Shown here piece after piece: positions 1 through 6,619 of a DNA stretch of 9,509 nt. This DNA is from Bog-756 sp043784065 (lineage in GTDB: Bacteria > Actinomycetota > Acidimicrobiia > Acidimicrobiales > RAAP-2), in contig JAYVYR010000126.1 in NCBI GenBank assembly GCA_043784065.1, forward strand, positions 1 through 9,509. Reading direction: 5' to 3'. The notes under the pieces are model-generated. The model saw only the letters and a program-made list of their open reading frames with translations, searched no databases and was not told the origin of the DNA. Within the stretch, counting starts at the first letter, position 1. The number at the start of each line of letters is the position of its first letter. The position numbers and the translations under genes are program-made.

Positions 1-692
1 GGGCGCCGGTCCGTTCCGAGCCGGACCACTGCCCGGGCCAGGTCGGCGGTGAACGTCGGGCAGCCGTGCTGGTCGTCGACAAAACGGAGAACCCCGTCGG
101 GCGTGGCCGCAGCCACCCGCTGGACGGTCTTGACCATATTGGCGCCGTGGGCGCCACTCACCCATGACGTACGGACGATGGTGCCCGAAGCGCCCGTCAG
201 TGCCCGGATCTCCAGTTCGCCGCCCAGTTTGCTGCGGCCGTAGATGGAGCGAGGCGCCGGGGCATCCCATTCGACATACGGCACAGACGACGTTCCGTCG
301 AACACGTAGTCGGTAGAGATGTAGACGATGTGTGCGCCAACGGCCACGGCGGCCTCTGCCATGTGGCGGGTACCCATTGAATTGACAGCGAACGCGGTAT
401 CCGGATCGGCCTCGCAGGCATCAACGGCGGTGTAGGCACCTCCGTGGAGGATCAGGTCGGGGCGGAACCCTTCTACGGCGTCCCGCACCGCCGCCCGGTC
501 GACCAGGTCGAGGGTGTCGATATCCGTCGACAGAACCTCGAAATCGCCCGGAATCACCGCGTTGAAGGGCGTGTCGGCCAGGCTCGACAGCGCCAGGCCA
601 CCGGCAGGCACGAAACCGGCGAGTACATCACGGACGTCTCGGCCGAGCTGGCCGTTGCCACCGGTGACAAGCACCCGCTGGGGCGTGCTCAC
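1..692 (-). CDS. rfbD: dTDP-4-dehydrorhamnose reductase (RmlD/RfbD), C-terminus cut by window edge
   Basis: The enzyme reduces dTDP-4-dehydro-L-rhamnose to dTDP-L-rhamnose with NAD(P)H, the last step of the cytosolic dTDP-rhamnose pathway that feeds cell-surface glycans. I translated this frame by hand from a GTG start at 692-690. Visible motifs are a Rossmann GGNGQLG at residues 11-17, the family signature STDYVFDG at 126-133 and the SDR pair Tyr151/Lys155 (YGRSK), with Thr127 as the third catalytic residue. The segment DDQHGCPTFTADLA near the visible end matches the substrate-binding part of the family. About 230 residues are seen; the family is usually near 290-300, so some 60-70 C-terminal residues lie outside. 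The GTG overlaps the TGA stop of rfbB as GTGA, which fits translational coupling and settles the start. A dTDP-6-deoxy-4-ketohexose reductase with another product cannot be excluded. Confidence 0.93.
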   Translation of the reverse strand, partial: MSTPQRVLVTGGNGQLGRDVRDVLAGFVPAGGLALSSLADTPFNAVIPGDFEVLSTDIDTLDLVDRAAVRDAVEGFRPDLILHGGAYTAVDACEADPDTAFAVNSMGTRHMAEAAVAVGAHIVYISTDYVFDGTSSVPYVEWDAPAPRSIYGRSKLGGELEIRALTGASGTIVRTSWVSGAHGANMVKTVQRVAAATPDGVLRFVDDQHGCPTFTADLARAVVRLGTDRR

Positions 693-1714
693 CTGGCGGG
701 TGCGCCGGCGGCGGTTCCGCTCCAGTCTCCCTCGACCACTGGGGCACGGTCCCGCAACGGCTCCCACCAACTGCGGTTGGCTGCGTACCAATGGACCGTG
801 TCGGCCAGGCCCTGCTCGAAGGGTACTGTCGGCTCCCAGCCCAATTCCTTGCGGATCTTGCTGGAGTCCAGGAGGTACCGACGGTCGTGGCTAGGCCGGT
901 CGGGCACGATCTCCTTGAGCGACTGTGGCTTGTCCGTGGCGGCCAATACTGCGTCAGCAATCTCCTCGATCGAGGCCTCCACGCCGCTGCCCACGTTGTA
1001 GGTCTCGCCCACCGCGCCGTGCTGGAGTACCAGCTCGATGGCTCGACAGTGATCGTCGACGTGGAGCCACTCCCGCTTGTTCTGGGTCGACTTGTAGAGC
1101 GGCAGTGGTGCGTCGTCGAGGGCCCGCGCCGTAAACAGGGGAATGACCTTTTCCGGAAACTGGTACGGCCCGTAATTGTTGCAGCAGTTGGTGATGGTGG
1201 CCGGCAGCCCGTAGGTCTCGTGGTAGGCCCGCACGGCGTGGTCACCACCGGCCTTCGAGGCGTTGTACGGGGTCCGCGGCCGGTAGGGGGTGGACTCCGT
1301 AAAGACGTCATCCGAGTCGAGTGGGAGGTCGCCGTAGACCTCGCACGTGGAGATGTGATGGAACCGCGACACGCCGTGGCGGCGGGCGGCCTCCGCCAGT
1401 ATCTGGGTACCCATGACATTGGTCTGGAAGAAACGGGTCGGGTCCAGGATGGCCAGGCTGTTGTGGGATTCGGCAGCGAAGTTGACGATGACGTCGATCT
1501 CGTGTTCCGCCAGCGTGGTGCTCACCTTCTCGAGGTCCCCAATGTCACCCTGGACGAAAGTCATCTTGTCCTCGACATCGTCGAGGTTCGGCCGGTTGCC
1601 GGCGTAGGTGAGCACGTCGAACGCCACCACGGCATCGTCCTGATGGCGCTCCACCCAGTAGCGGACGAAGTTCGAACCGATGAACCCGGCGCCGCCGGTC
1701 ACGAGGAGTCGCAT
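689..1714 (-). CDS. rfbB: dTDP-glucose 4,6-dehydratase (RmlB-type) with a Cys in the catalytic TDE motif
   Basis: The family oxidises dTDP-glucose at C4, eliminates water across C5-C6 and reduces C6, giving dTDP-4-dehydro-6-deoxyglucose; NAD+ is tightly bound. The protein is 341 aa, normal for RmlB. Motifs are GGAGFIGSN at residues 7-15, ISTCEVYGD at 121-129, YNASK with Tyr150/Lys154, NNYGPYQFPEKVIPLF, REWLHVDD and the C-terminal DRPSHDRRY. Two positions are odd. The usual Thr-Asp-Glu of RmlB reads Thr123-Cys124-Glu125, and the usual ESHVDRS reads ESHNSLA at 82-88. The start at ATG 1714 was chosen because it places the Rossmann Gly motif at residue 7; the frame stays open upstream to 1813, but that extension looks unlike protein. 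No good ribosome site is seen (GAGG lies 15 nt away). rfbD overlaps its stop by 4 bp. The surrounding protein supports an RmlB orthologue, but the substrate is unproven because of the Cys. Confidence 0.9.
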   Translation of the reverse strand: MRLLVTGGAGFIGSNFVRYWVERHQDDAVVAFDVLTYAGNRPNLDDVEDKMTFVQGDIGDLEKVSTTLAEHEIDVIVNFAAESHNSLAILDPTRFFQTNVMGTQILAEAARRHGVSRFHHISTCEVYGDLPLDSDDVFTESTPYRPRTPYNASKAGGDHAVRAYHETYGLPATITNCCNNYGPYQFPEKVIPLFTARALDDAPLPLYKSTQNKREWLHVDDHCRAIELVLQHGAVGETYNVGSGVEASIEEIADAVLAATDKPQSLKEIVPDRPSHDRRYLLDSSKIRKELGWEPTVPFEQGLADTVHWYAANRSWWEPLRDRAPVVEGDWSGTAAGAPAR

Positions 1715-1747
1715 AGCGGTGCAGCGTAGCCTCGGGTCGTGCACCGG

Positions 1748-1776
1748 CTTACACAACTCGCGATTTCTAATTGCAA
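1748..1776 (-). promoter_or_regulatory. Candidate sigma-70-type promoter for rfbBD
   Basis: In the 117-bp gap between birA and rfbB there is an AT-richer island. On the minus strand TTGCAA (1776-1771) and TGTAAG (1753-1748) are separated by 17 nt; each hexamer matches four of six consensus bases. A start near 1741 would give a leader of roughly 27 nt. The -35 and spacer can also pair as an imperfect hairpin (1758-1776, stem of 8 with one mismatch and a 3-nt loop), so the same stretch could instead contribute to ending the birA transcript. A second option is TACGCT at 1728-1723, 8 nt before the rfbB ATG, which would give a leaderless message. Confidence 0.35.
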
Positions 1777-1831
1777 TCCGGAACCCCCACCACGGCGGCC
1801 TCCAGAGCGGCATCCCGAGCGGCGCCTCTGA

Positions 1832-2626
1832 TCACAATCCGGGACGCACATGCATAACGTCACCGGCCACGACGGTCCGGGTGGCCTCGCCGGTCGCCAC
1901 GATGAGGTGGCCATCGGGGCTGATCCCCGTGGCGGTTCCTACGAACGACCCGTCCGGCAGGTCGACCTTGACCCGGGTCCCGATGGTGCTGCAGCGGGAC
2001 GCCATGTCCTCAGCCAGTTGTTTTCGGCCTGCCGCCGAATCGAGGTCGGCGACCCTGGGCTCGAGAGTGGCCAGGAGGGCGCCGAGCAGTACCTCACGAT
2101 CCACCGGGGCACCGACGATCCGGCAGAGAGAAGTGGCCAGGCCGACCAGCTCTGGTGGCAGGTCAGCATCGGTGGCGGGCCAGTTCGTGTTGATGCCGAT
2201 TCCGACGATCACGGGCGGGAATTGGCCGTCTGCCGCAGTGGCGGAGGTCACATCGGACTCGGCCAGGATGCCGGCTAACTTCCGGCCCGACGATTCCACC
2301 AGGTCGTTGGGCCACTTGATCGATACGTCCATTGTCGCCTGCGGATAGATAGTCCCGATGGCGTCGAGCGCGGCCAGGGCCACGGCTGTCGTGGCCAAGT
2401 GGCGGTTGCCCAGTTCGACGGCAGGTCGCAGCAGGACCGACAGGAGCAGGTTGGCACCTGCCGGCGCCTCCCACGACCGGCCGAGCCGACCCCGACCGGC
2501 CGTCTGGTGGTCGGCTACGGCCACGACGCCTTCAGGGGCGCCCGCCCGGGCCTCCTCAAGCAGGTAGCGGTTGGTCGAGTCGATGGACTCGAACCGTCGC
2601 ACATCGACGAACCTTGTCTGCGGCAT
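1832..2626 (-). CDS. birA: Biotin--[acetyl-CoA-carboxylase] ligase (BirA, no repressor domain)
   Basis: The enzyme makes biotinyl-5'-AMP from biotin and ATP and transfers biotin to the target lysine of BCCP domains. The protein is 264 aa. It starts directly with the catalytic domain: STN at residues 17-19, the biotinoyl-AMP loop GRGRLGRSW at 44-52, KWPNDL at 104-109 and GIGINTNW at 142-149. A small SH3-like C-terminal domain (about 217-262, GTRVKVDLPDGS onward) follows. There is no N-terminal winged helix, so this is the monofunctional type that cannot repress a bio operon as the E. coli protein does. ATG 2626 was chosen because the conserved N-terminus begins there; the longer upstream frame to 2899 runs through the intergenic region. 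It is divergent from the carboxylase alpha subunit, its obvious substrate through Lys558, 181 bp away. Confidence 0.95.
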   Translation of the reverse strand: MPQTRFVDVRRFESIDSTNRYLLEEARAGAPEGVVAVADHQTAGRGRLGRSWEAPAGANLLLSVLLRPAVELGNRHLATTAVALAALDAIGTIYPQATMDVSIKWPNDLVESSGRKLAGILAESDVTSATAADGQFPPVIVGIGINTNWPATDADLPPELVGLATSLCRIVGAPVDREVLLGALLATLEPRVADLDSAAGRKQLAEDMASRCSTIGTRVKVDLPDGSFVGTATGISPDGHLIVATGEATRTVVAGDVMHVRPGL

Positions 2627-2633
2627 GGCACAT

Positions 2634-2639
2634 ACCCTA
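2634..2639 (-). promoter_or_regulatory. Candidate -10 box for a leaderless birA transcript
   Basis: TAGGGT on the minus strand fits the actinobacterial TANNNT pattern and is followed by exactly 7 nt before the birA ATG at 2626. This spacing would put the transcription start at or next to the A of the start codon. There is no strong Shine-Dalgarno sequence; the AGGG inside the box is the only purine-rich stretch. The box also lies inside one of the CCCTAC hexamers described below, so a regulator binding there would block initiation. The assignment is inference. Confidence 0.35.
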
Positions 2640-2724
2640 CGGCCGTGCCAGTCTGTAGGGCCGGTTGGACGCTCCCTACCGGGAAGCCCGTCGTGGGTGT
2701 AACAGCTGGCGTGACAGAGTAGGG
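2635..2724. repeat. Four alternating CCCTAC/GTAGGG hexamers in the birA-carboxylase divergent region
   Basis: The hexamer occurs as CCCTAC at 2635-2640, GTAGGG at 2655-2660, CCCTAC at 2674-2679 and GTAGGG at 2719-2724, alternating in orientation. The first three start 20 and 19 bp apart, close to two helical turns. The outer pair of the right half extends to a perfect 7-mer (TCCCTAC at 2673-2679, GTAGGGA at 2719-2725). The first copy overlaps the candidate birA -10 box, and the last could hold a -10 (TAGGGA) for the carboxylase operon. An operator for a regulator controlling both sides is possible. I do not recognise it as a BioQ or BirA site. Confidence 0.4.
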
Positions 2725-2740
2725 ACGCCCCACCGTGGTG

Positions 2741-2781
2741 CGAGGACCCACCTTGGCGACATCGTCGGGGACCGGTCCTCG
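2741..2781. promoter_or_regulatory. 8-bp perfect inverted repeat in the carboxylase leader
   Basis: CGAGGACC (2741-2748) and GGTCCTCG (2774-2781) are exact reverse complements separated by 25 nt. The loop contains a small inner stem, CGAC (2757-2760) with GTCG (2764-2767) around a 3-nt loop. The right arm overlaps a 10-bp palindrome GGACCGGTCC (2769-2778), so alternative folds compete. The structure ends 15 nt before the ribosome binding site of the carboxylase gene. It could be an mRNA leader hairpin or a protein-binding site; it has no U-tract for a terminator. Confidence 0.4.
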
Positions 2782-2796
2782 ACACCTCCGAACTCG

Positions 2797-2801
2797 AAAG
2801 G
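2797..2801 (+). promoter_or_regulatory. Ribosome binding site of the carboxylase alpha subunit
   Basis: AAAGG lies 6 nt ahead of a GTG codon at 2808. The spacing supports GTG 2808 as the start, and the protein beginning there (MLKKVLIANRGEIAVR) matches the biotin carboxylase N-terminus exactly where the family begins. Confidence 0.7.
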
Positions 2802-2807
2802 CGCAGC

Positions 2808-4586
2808 GTGCTCAAGAAGGTCCTCATCGCCAACCGAGGGGAGATCGCCGTCCGGGTCATCCGGACGTGCCAGGAACTGGGCGTGGCCACTGTGGCCATC
2901 TACTCCGAACTCGACCGCGACGCCCTCCACGTGCGTCTGGCCGACGAGGCCTACGCCCTCGGTGGTCAGACGGCCGCCGAGTCGTACCTGAACACCGAAG
3001 CCATTCTTGACGTCATCGAACGAAGCGGTGCCGACGCCGTGCATCCCGGTTACGGCTTCTTCTCCGAGAACACCGACTTCGCACGGGCCATCACCGAGCG
3101 CGGCGTAACCTTCATCGGCCCCCCGCCCGAGGCCATCGAGATCATGGGCGACAAGATCAGCGCCCGCCACGCGGCCGAGAAGGTCGGGGTCATCGGCGTG
3201 CCCGGGCGTACCGACGTCCTTACGTCGCCCGACCAGGTCGTGGCCTTCGGGAACGAATTCGGTTGGCCGGTGGCCATCAAGGCCGCCTACGGCGGCGGCG
3301 GGCGCGGCATGAAGGTCGTAGCTAGTCCGGACGACGCCGCCGAGGCCCTTGAGTCAGCCATGCGCGAATCGCTCAGCTATTTCGGTCGCGACGAGTGCTA
3401 CGTCGAGCGCTACCTAGCCTGGCCCCGCCACGTCGAGATGCAGGTCATCGCCGACACCCATGGCAACACGCTGTGGCTCGGCGAACGCGACTGTTCGGCT
3501 CAGCGCCGGCATCAGAAGCTGGTCGAGGAGAGCCCAGCTCCGAACTTTCCCGACGACGTCCGGGTCGCCATGGGCGAGGCTTCCGTCAAGGTGGCCAGGG
3601 CCTGCGGTTACGTCAACGCCGGAACAGTCGAATTCCTCTACCAGGACGGCGAGTTCTTCTTCCTGGAGATGAACACCCGCCTCCAGGTAGAGCACCCCGT
3701 GACCGAACTGGTGACCGGCCTGGACCTCGTCGAGTGGCAGCTCCGGGTGGCCTCGGGCGAGCCGCTCGGCTTCACCCAGGACGACGTGCAGCGCAACGGA
3801 CACGCAATCGAAGTCCGCATCAATGCGGAAAACCCGGCCGGTGGTGCTTTCACCCCCTCCCCTGGCACCATCACCCGCATGGTGGCCCCGGGCGGGCCCG
3901 GCGTCCGGCTCGACGCCGGCTACGAATCTGGCGACACCGTCAGCCAGTACTACGACAACCTCGTGGCGAAACTCATCGTCTGGGGCCACGACCGCGAAGC
4001 GGCGCGGCGGCGCATGCTCCGGGCCATCGGGGAGACCGTGGTCGAGGGAGTGGCAACCACGCTTCCAGCCGATGTGGCCATCCTCAGCCACCCGGACTTC
4101 GTGGCCGGTGAACACTCGACCAATTGGGTCGAGCAGACCCTGGACCTGTCCGGCATCCGGGCCGACACCGCACCCGCGATCGCCGTGCCCGTCGATGGTG
4201 AAGAGGCCGTCCCCCGTGTGCTCCGCGACGTGACCGCCGAAGTCGACGGCCGACGCTTCCAGGTGAAGCTGTGGGTGCCCGATCTCGGTGATGCCGTTGC
4301 CGTGCAGGCCGGGGCCGCTTCTCTCAAGGGGGCTGGCCCCAAACGACCGAAGGCAACCGCAGCTGGTGCCGGCTCGGGCACGGTCGCCGTCCCCATGCAG
4401 GGGACCATCGTCAAAGTCCTGGTCGCAGTGGGGGACACGGTCGAGATCGGCCAGACCGTCTGCGTGCTCGAGGCGATGAAGATGGAGAACAACGTCAACG
4501 CCGAGAAGGCCGGGACCGTCAAGGAGGTCCGGGTTGTCCCTGGCAAGTCTGTAGGCCCCGGCGATGTCATCGCCTTCATCGAGTAG
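2808..4586 (+). CDS. Acyl-CoA (acetyl-/propionyl-CoA) carboxylase alpha subunit: biotin carboxylase fused to BCCP
   Basis: This subunit carboxylates its own biotin with ATP and bicarbonate; a separate beta subunit then moves the carboxyl group to acetyl-CoA, propionyl-CoA or another acyl-CoA. The protein is 592 aa, the usual size of actinobacterial AccA-type subunits and shorter than alpha subunits with a BT domain. Domains in order: N-terminal biotin carboxylase fold (1-115, LIANRGEIAVR at 6-16), ATP-grasp with Lys158 and GGGGRGMK at 162-169, ERDCSAQRRHQKLVEE at 226-241, EMNTRLQVEHPVTE at 287-300 with Arg291, then the carboxylase C-terminal domain to about 445. An Ala/Gly/Lys-rich linker near 500-520 leads to a biotinyl domain with EAMKMEN, biotin on Lys558. 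All key residues are present. birA lies divergently upstream and a methylmalonyl-CoA mutase downstream, which favours propionyl-CoA as substrate, but no beta subunit is present to decide. Confidence 0.95.
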   Translation: MLKKVLIANRGEIAVRVIRTCQELGVATVAIYSELDRDALHVRLADEAYALGGQTAAESYLNTEAILDVIERSGADAVHPGYGFFSENTDFARAITERGVTFIGPPPEAIEIMGDKISARHAAEKVGVIGVPGRTDVLTSPDQVVAFGNEFGWPVAIKAAYGGGGRGMKVVASPDDAAEALESAMRESLSYFGRDECYVERYLAWPRHVEMQVIADTHGNTLWLGERDCSAQRRHQKLVEESPAPNFPDDVRVAMGEASVKVARACGYVNAGTVEFLYQDGEFFFLEMNTRLQVEHPVTELVTGLDLVEWQLRVASGEPLGFTQDDVQRNGHAIEVRINAENPAGGAFTPSPGTITRMVAPGGPGVRLDAGYESGDTVSQYYDNLVAKLIVWGHDREAARRRMLRAIGETVVEGVATTLPADVAILSHPDFVAGEHSTNWVEQTLDLSGIRADTAPAIAVPVDGEEAVPRVLRDVTAEVDGRRFQVKLWVPDLGDAVAVQAGAASLKGAGPKRPKATAAGAGSGTVAVPMQGTIVKVLVAVGDTVEIGQTVCVLEAMKMENNVNAEKAGTVKEVRVVPGKSVGPGDVIAFIE

Positions 4587-4599
4587 CACCACCCCGACC

Positions 4600-4606
4600 G
4601 GAGGAG
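4600..4606 (+). promoter_or_regulatory. Strong Shine-Dalgarno site of the M20 amidohydrolase
   Basis: GGAGGAG lies 5 nt before ATG 4612 and is the strongest ribosome site in the window. It decides the start: an in-frame ATG at 4564 lies inside the carboxylase gene and has no such site. Confidence 0.85.
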
Positions 4607-4611
4607 CACCC

Positions 4612-5826
4612 ATGCCGGATGCCAGCTCTAGCCCTACTGATCCACTCGCGACCGCCGTCAATTCGGCGGCCAAGGAGGTGGCTCGAGCTGCTGTCGACGA
4701 CCGGATCGGTGACCTGATCGGGCTGAGCCACGCCATTCATGGCGATCCGGAGCTCTCCTTCGATGAGGTCCGCTCCTCCACACTTGCCGCCGACGCGCTG
4801 GCACGCGGCGGCTTTCGTGTCACGACCGGTACCGCCGGACTGCCGACAGCGTTCGTTGCCGAGGCGGGCCGGGGGCCTCTGGTGTTAGCCATCTGCGCCG
4901 AGTACGACGCCCTCCCCAATGTGGGCCATGCATGCGGCCACAACATCATCGCCGCCTCGGCGGTCGGAGCTGGTATCGGGCTATTCCCGCTCTGCGACGA
5001 ACTGGGCATCACCGTCCGAGTGATCGGCACCCCGGCTGAGGAGGGCGGCGGGGGCAAGGTTCTGATGCTCGATGCCGGCGTTTTCGCCGACGTCCACGCG
5101 GCCATGATGGTCCATCCCTGGGCTAGCGAGCGCCTCGAGGCGACCTGCCTGGCCGTCCACCATTTCGACGTGGCCTTCACCGGGCGCACGGCTCACGCGT
5201 CGGCCGCCCCCTGGCGGGGGATCAATGCCGGCGACGCCATGGTCGTTGCCCAGGTCGCCCTCGGGCTGTTGCGCCAACAGCTCCATCCCGGCGACCAGCT
5301 TCATGGGGTGGTAACCAATGGCGGCGAGGCGGCCAACATCATCCCGGCCTGCGTGACCGGCCGATTCATGGTCCGTTCCCTCAACCTGGCTGACCTCGAG
5401 CAGCTAATCCCCCGGGTGCAGGCCTGCTTCGAGGCCGGAGCCCGGGCCACCGGCGCCGAGGTCGCCTTCACGCCGCTGGCCCCCGATTACTCCCACATGG
5501 AAAGCGATCTCGATCTCCTCGCCCGTTACCGGGTCAACGCCGAAGCGCTGGGCCGCTCCTTCGGCCTCGACGACGCCGGAACTGCCAAACCGACTCTTTC
5601 GACCGACATGGCCAATGTGTCACTCGCCGTGCCGACCATCCATCCGCTGCTCGCCATCGAGTCCAACGGAGCGGTCAATCACCAGCCCGAGTTCGCCGCC
5701 GCCTGCATCGCTCTGTCGGCTGACACCGCTGTACGCGATGGCGCCCTCTCGATGGCGTGGACGGCGATCGACTCCGCCTCCCCCGGACCACTGCGAGAAC
5801 GGCTGCTAGCCGGTCACACGGGATGA
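4612..5826 (+). CDS. M20-family metal-dependent amidohydrolase (ACY1L2/PM20D2-like)
   Basis: A cytosolic zinc or manganese hydrolase that cuts amide bonds of N-acyl amino acids, dipeptides or related compounds; the exact substrate cannot be read from sequence. The protein is 404 aa, normal for the family, with no signal peptide. Visible metal-site motifs are GHACGHN at 105-111 (Cys108, His110), the PAEEGGGG segment with Glu143/Glu144, His168 in MMVHPW and His357 in SNGAVNHQPE. The dimerisation insert runs from about 183 to 295 (FTGRTAHASAAPWRGINA, then NGGEAANIIPA). STDMANVS (330-337) and PTIHPLLAIE (341-350) resemble the ACY1L2/AbgB branch rather than IAA-amino-acid hydrolases. It starts 25 bp after the carboxylase stop and its own stop overlaps the next gene, so it is probably co-transcribed with both. 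Its link to acyl-CoA carboxylation is not obvious. Confidence 0.88.
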   Translation: MPDASSSPTDPLATAVNSAAKEVARAAVDDRIGDLIGLSHAIHGDPELSFDEVRSSTLAADALARGGFRVTTGTAGLPTAFVAEAGRGPLVLAICAEYDALPNVGHACGHNIIAASAVGAGIGLFPLCDELGITVRVIGTPAEEGGGGKVLMLDAGVFADVHAAMMVHPWASERLEATCLAVHHFDVAFTGRTAHASAAPWRGINAGDAMVVAQVALGLLRQQLHPGDQLHGVVTNGGEAANIIPACVTGRFMVRSLNLADLEQLIPRVQACFEAGARATGAEVAFTPLAPDYSHMESDLDLLARYRVNAEALGRSFGLDDAGTAKPTLSTDMANVSLAVPTIHPLLAIESNGAVNHQPEFAAACIALSADTAVRDGALSMAWTAIDSASPGPLRERLLAGHTG

Positions 5827-6404
5827 CCGCCAGCAGCACCTCCGGACTTTCGCCTGACTATCCGATCCGCACCAAACGCCTTCTGCTCCGGCCGTGGCGC
5901 AACAGTGAGGTCGACACCTACCTGGAGCTCAAACGCGATCCCAAGTTGATCCGCTATCTCTACGACGAACCCCTCGTCGCCGAAGAGGCGCCGGCCAGGT
6001 TGGCCTCCTTACGGTCCACACTCACTGCACCGGGTCAGTGGATCAACGTGGCCGTCGAGGTGACGAGCACCGGCGCAGTGGCGGGCGATGTCGGCCTCGG
6101 CTGGATCAGCGACGTTCATCGGCGGGTCGACATCGGGTACACATTCTTCGCCACCCACCACGCCCAGGGCTACGCCACCGAGGCGGCTAGCGCCATGGTG
6201 GACCTGGCCTTCACCGACGTCGGCGCCCATCGGGTGGCCGGGCACATCGATGCCCGCAATACGGCGTCGGCACGCGTGCTTGAGCGGCTCGGCATGCGCC
6301 GCGAAGCGCACCTCGTGGAGAACGAATGGGTCAAGGGCGAGTGGACCGATGAGGCCATCTACGGGATCCTCGACGTCGAATGGAGCACACGCCGATCGAG
6401 CTGA
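5823..6404 (+). CDS. GNAT-family N-acetyltransferase (RimJ/RimL-like)
   Basis: The family transfers an acetyl group from acetyl-CoA to an amine, either a protein N-terminus, a small metabolite or a drug; the acceptor is unknown here. The protein is 193 aa with the Acetyltransf_3 layout. TKRLLLRPW near the N-terminus (17-25) is the typical first strand. The acetyl-CoA loop reads HAQGYATEA at 113-121, with Gln115-Gly116-x-Ala118 in the pyrophosphate-binding position, and ARNTASARVLERLGMRRE follows as the usual Asn-x-x-Ser helix. ATG 5823 overlaps the TGA of the M20 gene as ATGA, which fixes the start and suggests translational coupling; a longer in-frame ATG at 5757 lies inside the previous gene and adds no family sequence. 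It is the last gene of the plus-strand operon. Confidence 0.9.
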   Translation: MTASSTSGLSPDYPIRTKRLLLRPWRNSEVDTYLELKRDPKLIRYLYDEPLVAEEAPARLASLRSTLTAPGQWINVAVEVTSTGAVAGDVGLGWISDVHRRVDIGYTFFATHHAQGYATEAASAMVDLAFTDVGAHRVAGHIDARNTASARVLERLGMRREAHLVENEWVKGEWTDEAIYGILDVEWSTRRSS

Positions 6405-6443
6405 CGCCGCCCGGCACGACCACACATCCTTTGGACCGGATGA

Positions 6444-6480
6444 CCACGGCCCCGCAACGCAAAGGCCCGTCCTGCCGTGG
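6444..6480. terminator. Candidate transcription-end hairpin between convergent genes
   Basis: CCACGGC (6444-6450) and GCCGTGG (6474-6480) are perfect 7-bp complements around a 23-nt loop, 40 bp after the acetyltransferase stop. The gene on the other strand ends at 6620, so the hairpin could serve both directions. No U-tract follows on either side, and the loop is long, so a classical intrinsic terminator is not shown. The 215-bp stretch 6405-6619 holds no convincing gene. Confidence 0.3.
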
Positions 6481-6491
6481 ACAGTACCTGT

Positions 6492-6505
6492 GGGAATCGA
6501 TTCCC
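6492..6505. repeat. Perfect 14-bp palindrome GGGAATCGATTCCC
   Basis: The sequence equals its own reverse complement over all 14 bases, with no spacer. It sits mid-way in the convergent intergenic region, directly after the candidate terminator, and is followed by a 5-bp inverted repeat (CGGCC 6505-6509 with GGCCG 6522-6526). Being spacer-free, it is more like a protein-binding site than an RNA hairpin. No gene start is near. Confidence 0.45.
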
Positions 6506-6556
6506 GGCCGACAACAAGGGTGGCCGCTATTCACCTCGTCACGGGTCGAAATGTCC

Positions 6557-6591
6557 GAGCGGCCAAGGGCTGACGATCCCGGATGCCGCTC
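6557..6591. repeat. 7-bp inverted repeat near the mutase 3' end
   Basis: GAGCGGC (6557-6563) and GCCGCTC (6585-6591) pair perfectly around a 21-nt loop, about 28 bp beyond the mutase stop codon on the minus strand. It could form a hairpin at the end of the mutase mRNA, but again there is no U-tract. Confidence 0.3.
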
Positions 6592-6619
6592 CATGACGCC
6601 ACGTCAATACTGCACAGAA

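Noticed and set aside
791..1729. A 312-codon open frame on the plus strand opposite rfbB
   Set aside because: It lies fully antisense to a well-supported dehydratase and shows no family motifs; codon bias of the real gene explains the open frame.
4564..4611. Upstream in-frame ATG 4564 as start of the M20 gene
   Set aside because: It lies inside the carboxylase coding region without a ribosome site, while ATG 4612 has GGAGGAG at ideal spacing.
3414..4736. A 440-codon open frame on the minus strand opposite the carboxylase gene
   Set aside because: It is the antisense shadow of a high-GC gene: no recognisable domain, odd composition, and the plus-strand protein matches its family end to end.
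6459..6472. AAAGGCCCGTCC resembling one arm of a common actinobacterial terminator
   Set aside because: The matching GGACGGGCCTTT arm is absent downstream, so it does not form that hairpin.
6553..6592. A tRNA-Ser-like D-arm (CCGAGCGGCCAAGGG) in the gap
   Set aside because: No T-arm GGTTCGAATCC-type sequence, acceptor stem or plausible anticodon arm could be placed around it.
6331..6594. A possible 87-aa minus-strand gene in the convergent gap
   Set aside because: It overlaps the acetyltransferase 3' end, is rich in Arg, Ser and Cys like random GC-rich translation, and has no ribosome site or recognisable motif.
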